NCBI GenBank assembly: GCA_028751875.1
Contig: CM054154.1
Coordinates: forward strand, 54,771,470-54,835,469
From: Rapana venosa
Taxonomy: Eukaryota; Mollusca; Gastropoda; Neogastropoda; Muricidae
DNA length: 64,000 nucleotides
Direction: 5' to 3'
Shown here: positions 12,122 to 22,210 of the stretch, in pieces
Position numbering within the stretch: the stretch's first letter is position 1
Layout: every line of letters starts with the position of its first letter
Program-made: the position numbers and the translations under genes
The notes under the pieces: generated by a model
The model's database searches: none
Seen by the model: the letters and a program-made list of their open reading frames with translations, nothing else
Told to the model about the DNA's origin: nothing

Positions 12122-12661
12122 ATGAATTCTACTATAACTATTTCGTCTTTGAACTGTCAGGGTCTTGGCAGTTTTGAAAAAAAGAAGAGACAGTTTTCAA
12201 TATTTAGGACAAAAAAGTCACTCAGTTTATTTTCTCCAGGATACTCATTTCAGTAGTAAGTTAGAACGTCAGATCAGGGCTGAGTGGGGTTATGAGTGTG
12301 TATTTGCTTCAAATAATTCCAGATCCAGAGGAATAGCTATCTTGTTTAGCAACAATTTTGAATTTAAAATAAAAATCGTAATAAAAAAACCAATGGGGAT
12401 AATCACAGCATATTAAAGTTAAAAACTATGGGGAAAGATATACTACTAGTCAATATATATGGACCAAATAGAGATGAACCAGCTTTTTTGTAGACATAGA
12501 GAAAAAGATTGAGGAAATGAGGACACCAAGTGTAATTCTAGGTGGAGGCTGGAATCGTGTCATTGACCCTAGACTGGACTACCACAATTATAAGAACATT
12601 AACAATCCCAAAGCCCTGGAGAAGTGATAGGTATAATGCCAGATCTTGACCTGGTAGACAT

Positions 12662-12902
12662 AATAATAATAATAATAATAATAATGTATGGGATTTATAT
12701 GGCGCTGAATCTTGTAAAGCAACAAATCAAAGCGCTTTTTAAAAAAATGTATGCGTGTGTATGCGGTTTTTAAATTTTGTCATCTGTTCCCACCGGCAAA
12801 CAATGGCCTACTCTTTCGAAGAGCGGAACAGGATTTAATGTGTGCGCAAGATGTTCTGCATGCGTTCGCACACGGGGCCTCGGTTTATCGTCCCATCCGA
12901 AG
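12662..12902 (-). mobile_element. SINE family A, headless copy forming the 3' end of the LIN37 retrocopy
   Basis: It matches 10940-11308 in body and tail (reverse orientation, with an internal deletion), including the CTTGTAAAGCAACAAATCAA tail segment and a 5' TAATAA run at the junction. The tRNA-like head is absent; the sequence upstream on the minus strand is LIN37 3' UTR. Confidence 0.85.
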
Positions 12903-13062
12903 GATTATTTCCGCTGACTTCACAGAGTGATGGTGATGCACTCTCACACCTTTGACAGTCAATCTTCCCAATGCAGGTGAAATATTCATAATTCACCACA
13001 GACCTGTGGTGCACTCTTTGCGATGAGGCATGAAGCAAACAATCCCACAGCAGTGCAGAAGT

Positions 13063-14121
13063 TTATTCTTTCATGTTCCTTTCAAACATGTCCTGCAGCA
13101 GATTCAAACTTCCGATGTACCTCGCTTCATTGCGTAAACTGGTTTCTTGCCACAGGTTCCTGATCTGCTTCCAGCGCCCCATGTGGTCCAGTAAGAGATG
13201 TTCAGGGGGAGGGGCGTGGTCAGGATCCTGATGAATATTCAGCACTTCATCCGGCCTGGGAATGGGGGTGGGAATTCTGCGACCACACTGGGTGTACTCG
13301 TCCTTCACATGAGCAGGTAGATGGTACACGTCAGACAAGGCCTCGTCATCCTGGGATGTGGAGGAGGCTTCAGGAGGCTCTGGTGTGGGGGTTCTCTCCC
13401 TTTTGTAAAGCGTGCGGTTGCCCGGTTGATTCTGTATCTAGGCTCGGCAGATGGGGTACAGGGGGGAGTTCTCATCAAACTGCACCAAGTCCACGCTCCG
13501 GTCAAACAGCTTCATTATAAATGTCTGATGTTGAGGTCCTGACTGGAAATCACTGGCATCGTCTTTTCTCTTCCTCTTCCGGCTCTTTCCCGCTTTACGT
13601 GGAGACTGCATTGGAGACATGGCACTGTCAGCCTTGCCAGTTTTCTTCCTTGCTTTTTGCTTCATCCTGGTAAAAGAGGACTGTAATCCTCCACTCACTC
13701 CATCACTGGCAGCATAACCATCATCCTTTTTCTCCACCAAGTGCTGCAAAGTAGCATCCAGTCGAAATCTGGCTGATGCAACTTCAGCTTTCTTGGACCT
13801 AGGGGCAGTATTCGTCTTCTGGTTCTTGTTGCTGCTGTTGGAGGGCCCTGGTTTGTTTGATACAGTGTCCTTTGGTGTGGCATGGGTGGTAACATCCGAA
13901 TCAGCAGTCCCAAGATCTGCACCTGATGATTCAGCTTGGAAGTCGCCTGCTGTAAGCAGTACTAAAGGGTCCTTGCTTATTATGACCTGCTCAGGGTTTA
14001 CCGACAGGGGATGTGAACTGGTCAAGGACACGTTCAGGCCATCATCCACCTCGTCATAAGCTGAAAGCGAATGTGCTCCTTCGTCAGCTACTAAATAATC
14101 CATACATTCGTCCGAATCCAT
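13063..14121 (-). pseudogene. LIN37: Intronless LIN37 retrocopy with one in-frame stop
   Basis: The frame is 353 codons from ATG 14121 to TAA 13063, with a single TAG at codon 228 (13440-13438). LIN37 is a subunit of the DREAM/MuvB complex that represses cell-cycle genes in the nucleus. The match covers the N-terminal helix (ARFRLDATLQHLVEKKDD), a basic patch (KSRKRKRKDD), the hallmark FIMKLFDRSVDLVQF followed by NSPLYPICRA, and the C-terminal helix (MGRWKQIRNLWQETSLRNEARY). The stop replaces the conserved Trp that follows CRA in LIN37 proteins, a one-base TGG-to-TAG change. About 130 acidic residues precede the conserved part. No introns and a position inside a LINE show that it is a retrocopy. 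Confidence 0.9.
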
Positions 14122-15334
14122 GGCTGCCGCTGCTCTGTAAGAATTCCAGTTGCTTCAGATCAGTTCCAACAACATCTGGAGGGAATTTAACCCTGAGGTG
14201 TATAAATATAGCTGGAGAAGACAAACTCCTTTCCAGCAAGTCGGTTAGATTTCTTTTTGGTGTCAGATCTATTAAGTACATTTGTCAAAGACACAGACAT
14301 TCTCTATGGTCACAGAAGTGATCATTCCCTTGTTTATATTGTCCTTGAATTACACCACCTGAGAAGTATAGAAGCTTTTGGAAATTTAATACGCAACTCT
14401 TAAAAGATGAGAAATATGTAGATCTTGTAAATGAAACTGTTTTGGAAACCAAAGAACAGTATGCAGCCCTACCTTATGATAGAAGTAATATTGATTGTAT
14501 TCCTAATAGCCACATTGAATTTACGATATCTGACCAGTTGTTTCTTGACGTTCTTCTGATGGAAATCAGAGCCCAGACAATCTCATTTAGAATCAACAAG
14601 AAAAAAAGAGAGACCACACTAGAAAAAGAACTAGAAAAGGTTATCACAGAACTTGAGAATGTTCTACCACTAAATGAAGCTGATACACACACTTAACAGC
14701 ATAAAAAAGATGAGTTAAATGAAATTATACAAAGAAAAATGGACGGTATAATTCTTAGATCAAAAGCAAAGTGGGCTTCACAAGGCAAAAAATTTACCAA
14801 ATACTTTTGCTCACTAGAAAGAAGACACTTTATTAGCAAATAAATGACAAAACTTATAATGAATAAGGGTGAGACTATAACTGAAATAGATGATTTACTC
14901 AAAGAAACAAAGCAGTTTTATAAATCGCTATATGCAGAAAGGGAAACTCAAGAAGTAAATCTGAATAGCTATGTACAGAATTTGCCTTACCTTACAAAAG
15001 CTGAATCTGACAATCTAGAAGGACTAATTACTTTAGACGAAGCATCAGAGGCTTTAAAGAACATGCACAATGATAAAACCCCAGATACAGATGGAATGAC
15101 AACCAATTTCTTTAAATATTTTTGGAAACAGTTAGGCATTTTTGTGGTCCACTCCATAAACGAAAGCTTTGTTAAAGGAGAAATGTCAAGCACCCAAAAG
15201 GAAGGAATTTTGATCTGTTTGCCAAAGGGAGATAAACCGAGAGAATTTCTTAAAAACTGGCGACCAATAACTCTATCATATGTAGTTTATAAAATTGGAT
15301 CAGCCTGCATTGCAAATCGTATTAAACATGTGTT

Positions 15335-15344
15335 ATCCAAATTA
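15335..15344. repeat. Target-site duplication, left (RTE insertion)
   Basis: atccaaatta here and at 17441-17450. Removing the insert plus one copy restores HVLSKL-IYQDQRGFVPGR in the LINE RT. Confidence 0.88.
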
Positions 15345-15447
15345 TGCCTCACTAAAGTTGTTGGTCAAGTCAAGTCAAGTCAAGTCAAAATTTTATTTCC
15401 AGATGGTACATTGAATTGATGACCTCACCAACAACTTTAATGAGGCA
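15345..15447. repeat. Inverted duplication at the 5' end of the RTE insertion
   Basis: Bases 15345-15365 are the reverse complement of 15427-15447 (20 of 21). The 61-bp spacer holds (CAAGT)n, then a short reverse-oriented LINE 3' end (TTATTTCCAGATGGTACATT) also seen at 54037-54056. The right arm belongs to the RTE coding sequence and the left arm is its inverted copy. This is a twin-priming or template-switch type of 5' junction. Confidence 0.85.
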
Positions 15448-17440
15448 GCCCGAGAAACAGCAGAGGAGGTACTCGGTCATCAGAGGAATAAACACCAGCC
15501 ATGGACTACCAATGACATCTTGGACCTCTGCGATACAAGAAGAGCACTGAAACCAACCAGGTCTTCCAACCCTAAAGAATACCGGGAGGCCAACAATCTC
15601 GTGAAGAAGTCAATGTTAAAGGCCAGAGAGAAGTGGATCAGTGATCAACGTGATGAGATCGAAAAAAGCACGAAAGTGGGCAACAGTAAAAAGGCATACG
15701 ACACCCTGAAGAAACTCACAAAACCACTTCAAACCAAATCATCAGTCATTGAAGACAGCTCCGGAAACCTCCTCACAGAAAGCTCAGCTGCATTGAACAG
15801 GTGGTCTGAGTATTGTCAAGAACTGTACAACTACCCAATACAACCTGACAAGAGCATAATAGAAGAGAAAGCAGCAACATCAAGAGCACCCTCGCCATTA
15901 CCTATACTGAGGGAAGAAGCCATCCGCAGCTTACCAGTAGGAAAGTCCCCAGGAGCAGACAACAATCCAGCAGAGCTGCTCAAGCATGGTGGCGAAACAG
16001 TCATCACACATGTTACAGCTATCTGTCAGGGAGACAAAACAGTGGACAACAGAATGGGCACAATCACTCATCATACCCATGCCCAAGAAGGGGAATTTAC
16101 GCCAATGCCAAAACTATAGAACAATCAGCCTCATCAGCCACGCCAGCAAGATCATGCTCAAAGTTATTTTAAAAAAATCTAAAGAAGGAGGCAGAAGAAC
16201 ACCTTGCAGACGAACAAGCTGGGTTCATGGCAGGCAGGAGCACAATCGAACAGATTTTTAACTGCCACATCCTGATGGAAAAAACATCTTCAACATCAGA
16301 TCAGAGAGACCTGTTCCACAACTTCATCGACTTCAAGAAGGCTTTCGACAGAGTATGGCACGAAGGCCTGTGGCAGGTCCTCAGAATGTTTGGCATTGAA
16401 GAAGGACTAGTGCAAACCATTCAAGCACTATACAACACCGCAAGCAGTGCAGTCCTTCTGAACAATCAGGTCGGAGACTACTTCAAAAGCACAGTTGGGG
16501 TCTGACAAGGATGCCTGTTATCTCCAGTCCTGTTTAATCTGTTCTTGGAAAACATTATGAGAGAGACCCTCCATGATTTCCACTCTACCATCTCCATTGG
16601 CGGCAGACCCCTCAACAACTTGCGGTTTGCCAATGACATTGACCTCATGGGCGGAAGTAACACAGAGCTGCAAGATCTTACGACCAGACTTGAGAACAGA
16701 GCTGGAGCATATGGGATGAATGTGAGCTCGGAGAAAAGTAAAGTACTTGTGAACAGCACGAGCAATGCCACTGCTAAAATTTACATGAACGGCCAACAAC
16801 TGGAGGAGGTAGACGCTTTTAAATACCTTGGCGCTACACTCACAAAGGACGGGCGATCGACGACAGAAATCAAAGCCAGAATAGCCATGGCAACATCTTC
16901 CATGACAAAACTGACCACCATATGGAAAAGTAAAGAGATCAGTTTCCCAATCAAACTAAAGCTCTACAAAGCCCTAATTCAGACTATCTTGCTGTACGGA
17001 AGTGAAACCTGGACATTGACTGCTGAAACAGCAAAGCGAACCCAGTCATTTGAAACAAAATGCCATAGAAAACTGCTGGGCATATCTTGGAGGGAACGAA
17101 AGACCAATGAATTTGTCAATAGTCAAATAACACGGCTGGCAGGTCCACAGGAAGCCCTTCTCACCATCGTCAAGAAGAAAAAGCTGACATGGTTCGGCCA
17201 CGTCACCCGCCACAACACTCTGCCAAAAACAGTACTGCAGGGAACACTCGAAGGTGGCAGAAAGAGGGGAAGACAAAACAAGTCATGGATGGACAACATC
17301 AGAGAATGGACCAGGATGAATGACTCGGCACTACTGCGCAGAGCCGAGGACCGAGATGGATGGAGGAGGCTTACCACGACATCGTCTTTCGTGTCTCCCC
17401 CACGACCGCCAAGGTCACGGGTCTGATAATGATGATGATG
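15345..17440 (+). mobile_element. RTE-type LINE, 5'-truncated, inserted in the Tx1/L1-like RT
   Basis: The coding part runs from about 15412 to 17428. It has a linker matching the RTE copy at 44630 (NDILDLCDTRRALKP), the RT start SPGADNNPAELLKHGG, DFKKAFDRVWHEGLW, a GVRQGCLLSP-like block with the Arg codon mutated to a stop (near 16502), and FANDIDLMGG in place of the usual FADD. The thumb contains LLYGSETWTLTAETAKR and the C-terminus WFGHVTRHNTLPKTVLQG with RKRGRQNKSWMDN. The tail is (ATG)n. A 10-bp target duplication borders it. Confidence 0.92.
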
Positions 17441-17450
17441 ATCCAAATTA
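17441..17450. repeat. Target-site duplication, right (RTE insertion)
   Basis: atccaaatta, identical to 15335-15344. Confidence 0.88.
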
Positions 17451-18312
17451 ATATATCAGGATCAAAGGGGATTTGTACCTGGTAGATATATTGGTAATAG
17501 CATAAGAATATTTTATGACATTACAATTCCTGGAAGAAAATTTTTTATCTGGTCTACTCGTTTCTACAGATTTCGAAAAAGCATTTAACTCAGTCAGCTA
17601 GTCATTCATGATGAAAGTTTTAAAAATGTTCGGATTTGGGGAGGATGTATTAAAATGGGTTTGCACATTTTATAAAGACATAAAAACGCGTGTGATAGTC
17701 AATGGAAAATCGTCAACTAGCTTTACTGTTGAAAGAGGTTGTCGTCAAGGAGACCAAATCTCACCATATTTATGTGTACTCTGTGCAGAGTTACTTGCGT
17801 GTAATATAAGAGAAGAAGTTGATATTAAGGGCATAAAGATAGCAGATACAGAATTCAAGATTAATCAGTATGCCGATGACACGACATTTATATTAGAAGG
17901 GGATAGAAAATCATATGAAAAGCTGTTTGAAGTTTGGAAAGAATTTGAAATTATTTCAAGTCTGAAGTTGAACTACGAAAAAACCTTGAATGTATGGCTA
18001 GGAAACAAAAAGAACTGTCTAAACAGATTTTTTTAACAGATAAAAAGATGGAATGGAACCCCCCAAATTTTAAATATTAGGACTTTAGTTTACAAATGAT
18101 CTCTCACAAATGACAGAAAAAAACTCAGACAATAAGTCCCTCAAGATGAAAACTCTCTTCAAAATATGGTTGCAAAAACAGTTACACCTTTAGGAAGAAT
18201 AGCTGTACTAAAGTCACTTATACTCTCAAAACGTATTATATATCTGTGGATTCTGCTACCGAATCCTCCTGAAACGCACATCAAACAACTACAAAAAATG
18301 TGATTTGAGTTT

Positions 18313-19422
18313 GTGTGGGACAAAAAGACAGATACAATTAAAGGAAAATATGCTGTCCACGATTTTGAAAGAGGAGGGATTGGTATTCCGAATATTGAAG
18401 TGTATATACAGGCATTAAAATTAGCATGGATGAGAAAGTTTGTAAATGAAACTCCAAAATGGGCAACTATTATTCGAACCCTAAGCCCAGAGAAGGACTT
18501 AATCCACATATATGGGGCCAAACGTTTTGAAAACAGTACATTAAATCAGTTCTGGAGAGAGGTCTTCTCGGCCTATACACACTTTTGCAGACAAGTGGAA
18601 GTAAAAGAGGGACGTGAGTTTCTTTCTGAGCCAATACTTTACAATGAAAAATTCACAATTGATAATAAACCATTTCACTACAAGACTTGGGTAAACAGTA
18701 ATGTTGTTTTTGTAAAAGATTTGGTGGACACAAATGCTAACTTTATAGATTATCAGACAGTTACCGAAAAAATTAACTCGAGAGTAAATTTTCTAGGTTA
18801 CATGAGCTGTTTGCAATCAATAATCGAGTACAAAAGAAAGAAAAACGTTGAAGTTAAAGACAATGAAAAAAAACCACTTTCGAAAGCAATGCAGTTAATA
18901 TTGAAAGCGCAGAAAGGATCTCGACAATATTACAATGCTTTACTTGAAGAAATAGAAATATTAAACATAAAACCTTTCGTAAAATGGGAAGATAAGCTGA
19001 AAACCCCAGTTGACTGGACAGCAGTGCTGAAGAAAATGAAAAATATAAAAGAGGTAAAAGTTAAGTGGTTTCAAACAAAACTTTGTTATAGAATTCTTGT
19101 GACCAATGTAATGTTTATGACAATAGGAGTTGTGGACAGTGACAGATGCAATTTTTGTAGCGTGGAAAAAGAAGCAGTAGAACACTATTTATATAACTGT
19201 CACTTTTCTCTCTCTTTCTGGAGGGAAATAGAAAATGTACTACAAACAAAATGCATTTACTGCTGTAATCTATCATTTGACAATGAGCTGATTTTATTTG
19301 GTGTGACTGAAAATATTAAATCTTACGAAGTACTAGATTTCATTATTTTGTTTGGCAAGTTTTTAAAAAAATATATAAATTTAGAATTAATAGAACAGTT
19401 CCAAACATTCACATATTTTTAA
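18313..19422 (+). CDS. C-terminal part of Tx1/L1-like ORF2, 369-codon open frame
   Basis: This is the part of ORF2 downstream of the RT thumb. It begins in RT-associated sequence (WDKKTDTIKGKYAVHDFERGG, shortened here to WDKKTDTIKGKY), has a tryptophan-rich middle (VKVKWFQTKLCYRILV), and ends with a zinc-binding motif CNFCSVEKEAVEHYLYNC (C-x2-C-x8-H-x4-C, about 19147-19200), followed by FWREIENVL. Such C-terminal zinc fingers are common in L1/Tx1-group LINEs and aid RNA or target binding. It is open over its full length, although upstream parts are broken, so the protein is not made as a unit. Confidence 0.8.
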   Translation: MWDKKTDTIKGKYAVHDFERGGIGIPNIEVYIQALKLAWMRKFVNETPKWATIIRTLSPEKDLIHIYGAKRFENSTLNQFWREVFSAYTHFCRQVEVKEGREFLSEPILYNEKFTIDNKPFHYKTWVNSNVVFVKDLVDTNANFIDYQTVTEKINSRVNFLGYMSCLQSIIEYKRKKNVEVKDNEKKPLSKAMQLILKAQKGSRQYYNALLEEIEILNIKPFVKWEDKLKTPVDWTAVLKKMKNIKEVKVKWFQTKLCYRILVTNVMFMTIGVVDSDRCNFCSVEKEAVEHYLYNCHFSLSFWREIENVLQTKCIYCCNLSFDNELILFGVTENIKSYEVLDFIILFGKFLKKYINLELIEQFQTFTYF

Positions 19423-19427
19423 GAGAA

Positions 19428-20456
19428 CTAAACACAAAGTTTAAAATTGATATGCATGCAGCTTATTACGAAGTTCATTGCTCTTTTTATGATGTGGTGG
19501 TCTGCTTTCCATTGAACGTGCCCAAACCAGCGCAGTCTATTGGTACTAGGTACAGACTTCAGATCATCAACTTTGCACATTCTCCATAGTATTTCATTCG
19601 TGGTTCTGTCTTCCTTTTTGATCTTTGCCATGTAGCTTAGCATTCGGTTTTCACAGCTCTCCAACAAATGTTCGACGGTTTTTGTGAAAACCCACGTCTC
19701 CGAACCATACAGGAGAACAGGTCTGATGCAGGCCTTATATATCAGGCAGCGTCTCTCCAGTGGGATTTTCTGATTTCCGAGCAGACTTGCCAACTCTTTC
19801 CATTTCTTACATGCACTTGCAATCCTGGTTCTGACAGCTAACTCAGATTTTGCTTCGCAGCTCATCATCTCTCCTAGGTAGCAGAATTCGTCTACCACTT
19901 CTATCTTCCCTTGTTCAAATTCTAGCTCCTCCTTTCCTGCATCAGTATTGTCTTCACCCTTCTTATTCATACAACTGGGGCAGACAAATACTCCGCCCTC
20001 TTTATTCAGACTTTTGAGCTTTGAGCATCTTTTGTGACACCAATATTGACAGTTAGAGCATTTGATCGAATTGTTCCCTACACCTTTGTGGCAGACACCA
20101 CACGGGTATTTGCCTTGCTCTCTATGTGTTCTGTGTCTTTTCCAACTGTCATTGCTTTTGGTCTTGTCAACATTTACCTTCATTCCTCTGCGTTCTAATC
20201 TCTGTTTCCAATTGCCAAATCTTTGAGTAGCGTCATCACTGTTCTCAGCTACCAGTACTAAGTCATCTGCAATCAGCAGTTCCGAGATCTGTTCTGGCCT
20301 CTCCACTTCCTTGGAAATTTCATTCATCACGAGGATAAAGAGCAGAGGGCTCAATGCAGATCCTTGGTGCACTCCTACTTTTATCTCAAAGCTTTCTGAC
20401 GTCCCAATTATAGTTTTCACTTTTGATCTGGAGTTCTTGTACAAAGTCATAACCAT
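19428..20456 (-). mobile_element. LINE RT fragment with embedded PHD-like zinc finger
   Basis: A 342-codon minus-strand frame starts inside RT (MTLYKNSRSKVKT), then GVHQGSALSPLLFILVM, and the catalytic site as LLIADDLVL (Tyr of YADD replaced by Ile). After the palm it carries a Cys/His cluster: CGVCHKGVGNNSIKC, CQYWCHKRC and CPSC (about 20100-19970), the spacing of a PHD/RING-like finger. The thumb follows (FCYLGEMMSC, LLYGSETWVF) and then RLRWFGHVQWK. It has an RTE-like thumb and is 5'-truncated at about 20456 next to a (GTAT)n tract. It is intact over this length. Confidence 0.8.
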
Positions 20457-20461
20457 TGTTT

Positions 20462-20466
20462 GTATG

Positions 20467-20500
<34 letters not shown>

Positions 20501-20515
20501 TATGTATGTACGAGC
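20462..20515. repeat. (GTAT)n microsatellite
   Basis: Tetranucleotide array at the 5' edge of a SINE-tail fragment. A similar (GTAT)n lies at 21185-21220 before another SINE-tail fragment. Confidence 0.85.
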
Positions 20516-20562
20516 GCTTTGATTTGTAGCTTTACAAGATTCAGCGCTACATTAATTCCATA

Positions 20563-20639
<77 letters not shown>

Positions 20640-20640
20640 G
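20512..20640 (+). mobile_element. SINE-A tail fragment with (TTA)n
   Basis: GAGCGCTTTGATTTGTAGC, TTACAAGATTCAGCGCTACA and TTCCATACATTATT followed by a long (TTA)n. Only the last 60 bp of the SINE plus its tail are present. Confidence 0.8.
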
Positions 20641-20987
20641 TACGTACGTAAGTAATATAAAATTTTGGATGTAAAGATCATTGTTAGAATAATATGCTTG
20701 TATGTTTGGTAGATCTGTTTGTTTTTGTATTTCCCTCAGTGACCATGTTTCTATACACAATTATGTATGATTCAGAAAGGGGATGTTGGTAATAATGATA
20801 CTGGTCTTGTTTTTGCTCTAGATAATGAGTTTTTCTGGATACGTTTTTTTTGTTTTTGTTTTTTGGTTTGCTATGTTGTTTTTTGTTCTTGATGGTTTGT
20901 GTCCTTGTGTGTGTGGGGGGGATTTTTTTCCCGGTTTTTGTATTTTGTAATATATTTGAATTTTTTTTTAAACATTAAAAAAATAAA
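20641..20987. other. No gene recognised; T-rich stretch
   Basis: T- and G-rich sequence with AATAAA near 20981. It could be the 3' UTR of the Tx1/L1-like LINE separated from its ORF2 by the minus RT fragment, but there is no decisive junction. Confidence 0.35.
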
Positions 20988-21915
20988 TCTTAACACCTTT
21001 AATCTGAATAATCTTACACCTTTAATGTTTCTTAGTAATCTTACACCTTTAATCTTAATTGTCTGACACCTTTAATCTTAATAATGTTACACCTTTAATC
21101 CTACACATTTAATCTAAATAATCTCACACCTTTAATCTAAATAATTTAACATCTTTAATCTCAATAATCTCACACCTTTAATCTTGTATGTGTATGTATG
21201 TATGTATGTATGTATGTACGAGCGCTTTGATTTGCAGCTTTACAAGATTCAGCGCTACATAAATATCATACATTATATTATTATTATTATTATTATTATT
21301 ATTTGATTTGGTTTTTTTGCAAGATATAGCGCTATATAAATTCCATTTATTATTATTTATTATTATCTTAATAGTCTTACACCTTGAATCTCAATAATCT
21401 TACACTGTTAATCAGAATAATCTTACACCTTGAATCTGAACAATCTTACACTTTTACTCTGGATAATCTCACACCTTTACTATGGATAATCTCACATCTT
21501 TAATCTGAACGATCTCACACTTTTAATCTCAACAACCTCATACCTTTATTTCAATAATATCACAACTTTAGTCTCAATAATGTCATATCTTTAACCTCAA
21601 TAATCCCACACTTTTGTTCTCAATAATCTCACATCTTTAATCGCAATAACCTCACGCCTTTAATTTCAATAACTTCACGCCTTTAATTTCAATAACCTCA
21701 CGCCTTTAATCGCAATAACCTCACGCCTTTAATTTCAATAACCTCACGCCTTTAATTTCAATAACCTCACGCCTTTAATTTCAATAACCTCACAATTTTA
21801 ATCTGAATAATCTCATACCTTTAATCTCAATGATATCATGCCTTTAATCTTAATAATCTCACACCTTTAATCTGAATAATCTCGCACCTTTAATCCTAGT
21901 CATCTCAAACTTTTC
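20988..21915. repeat. 22-bp minisatellite directly upstream of the first nephrin exon
   Basis: About 35 units of AATCTYACACCTTTAATCTB, with variants (ACGCC, ACATC, TTTCAATAACC). The array is interrupted at 21183-21366 by (GTAT)n and two SINE-tail fragments. It ends about 13 bp before the splice acceptor at 21927-21928, and its pyrimidine-rich units form the polypyrimidine tract region. Confidence 0.92.
21183..21366 (+). mobile_element. Two SINE-tail fragments inside the minisatellite
   Basis: Bases 21219-21303 read GAGCGCTTTGATTTGCAGC, AGATTCAGCGCTACATAAAT and (TTA)n. Bases 21304-21366 read TTGATTTGGTTTTTTTGC, AAGATATAGCGCTATATAAA and (TTA)n, closer to the LINE tail at 29260. They lie in tandem, each with its own tail. 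Confidence 0.75.
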
Positions 21916-21928
21916 ATCTCCAACCCAG

Positions 21929-22210
21929 ATTCAGCCAGTATCATCGACGTCACCAGCAGAGTCTCTGAAGACGAAGGGGGCACTGCTTTCTTCGAGTGCG
22001 TGGTGGATGCCAACCCTGTAACCCCGAACATGATCTCATGGACTCGGCCCGGCTACGACATGACCCTAAAGACGAAACAGAGGCTAGATCGAAGCAAGTC
22101 GTACCTGACGGTGTATGAGCTGACACGAGAAGATACAGGAATATTCACCTGTACGGCAGATAACGGTGTGAGGCACGCTGCTTCTGAAGAGGCTAAACTG
22201 ATCGTGAGAT
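21929..22210 (+). CDS. NPHS1: Nephrin-like gene, exon coding a penultimate-type Ig domain
   Basis: A 282-bp exon with acceptor cccag (21927-21928) and donor gtaagt (22211), phase 1 at both ends. It codes about 94 residues with the Ig hallmarks: FFECVVDANPVTPNMISW (first Cys and Trp) and LTREDTGIFTCTADNG (Asp-x-Gly-x-Phe-x-Cys). The text VDANPVTP with WTRPGYDM resembles the Ig domain before the last one in nephrin and in the fly paralogues sns and hibris. Nephrin-type receptors mediate cell-cell recognition at filtration slits and in myoblast fusion. The next exon follows only after about 35 kb. Confidence 0.85.

Larger units (their letters stand above)
12662..14171 (-). mobile_element. Retroposed LIN37-SINE chimera inserted in the LINE endonuclease
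   Basis: This 1510-bp minus-strand block sits exactly between endonuclease codons, with acat on both sides (12658-12661 and 14172-14175). Read on its own strand it holds about 50 bp of 5' leader, a LIN37 reading frame (14121-13063), about 160 bp of 3' UTR, then the SINE-A body and its (TTA)n tail, which ends at the junction. The whole block has one tail and one pair of borders. The simplest reading is a single retrotransposition of a chimeric RNA or a template switch from SINE RNA to LIN37 mRNA. Confidence 0.75.
12122..19422 (+). mobile_element. Tx1/L1-like LINE ORF2, near complete but split by two insertions
   Basis: ORF2 begins at ATG 12122 with MNSTITISSLNCQGLGS. The endonuclease runs to 12661, where it is cut, and resumes at 14172 so that DLVDI joins WREFNPEVYKYSW. 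It ends with GHRSDHSL (14310-14335). Then come a linker, the first RT half (14844-15344, with DGMTTNFFKYFWK and LKNWRPITL), an RTE insertion, and the second RT half (17441-18036, with GFVPGR, DFEKAFNSV, GCRQGDQISPYL and the catalytic YADD at 17871-17882). The C-terminal region follows (18313-19422). Frameshifts and stops make it inactive. Confidence 0.9.

Noticed and set aside
13063..14121. LIN37 as the functional host gene
   Set aside because: There is an in-frame stop at a conserved residue, no introns, and it interrupts a LINE with short duplicated borders.
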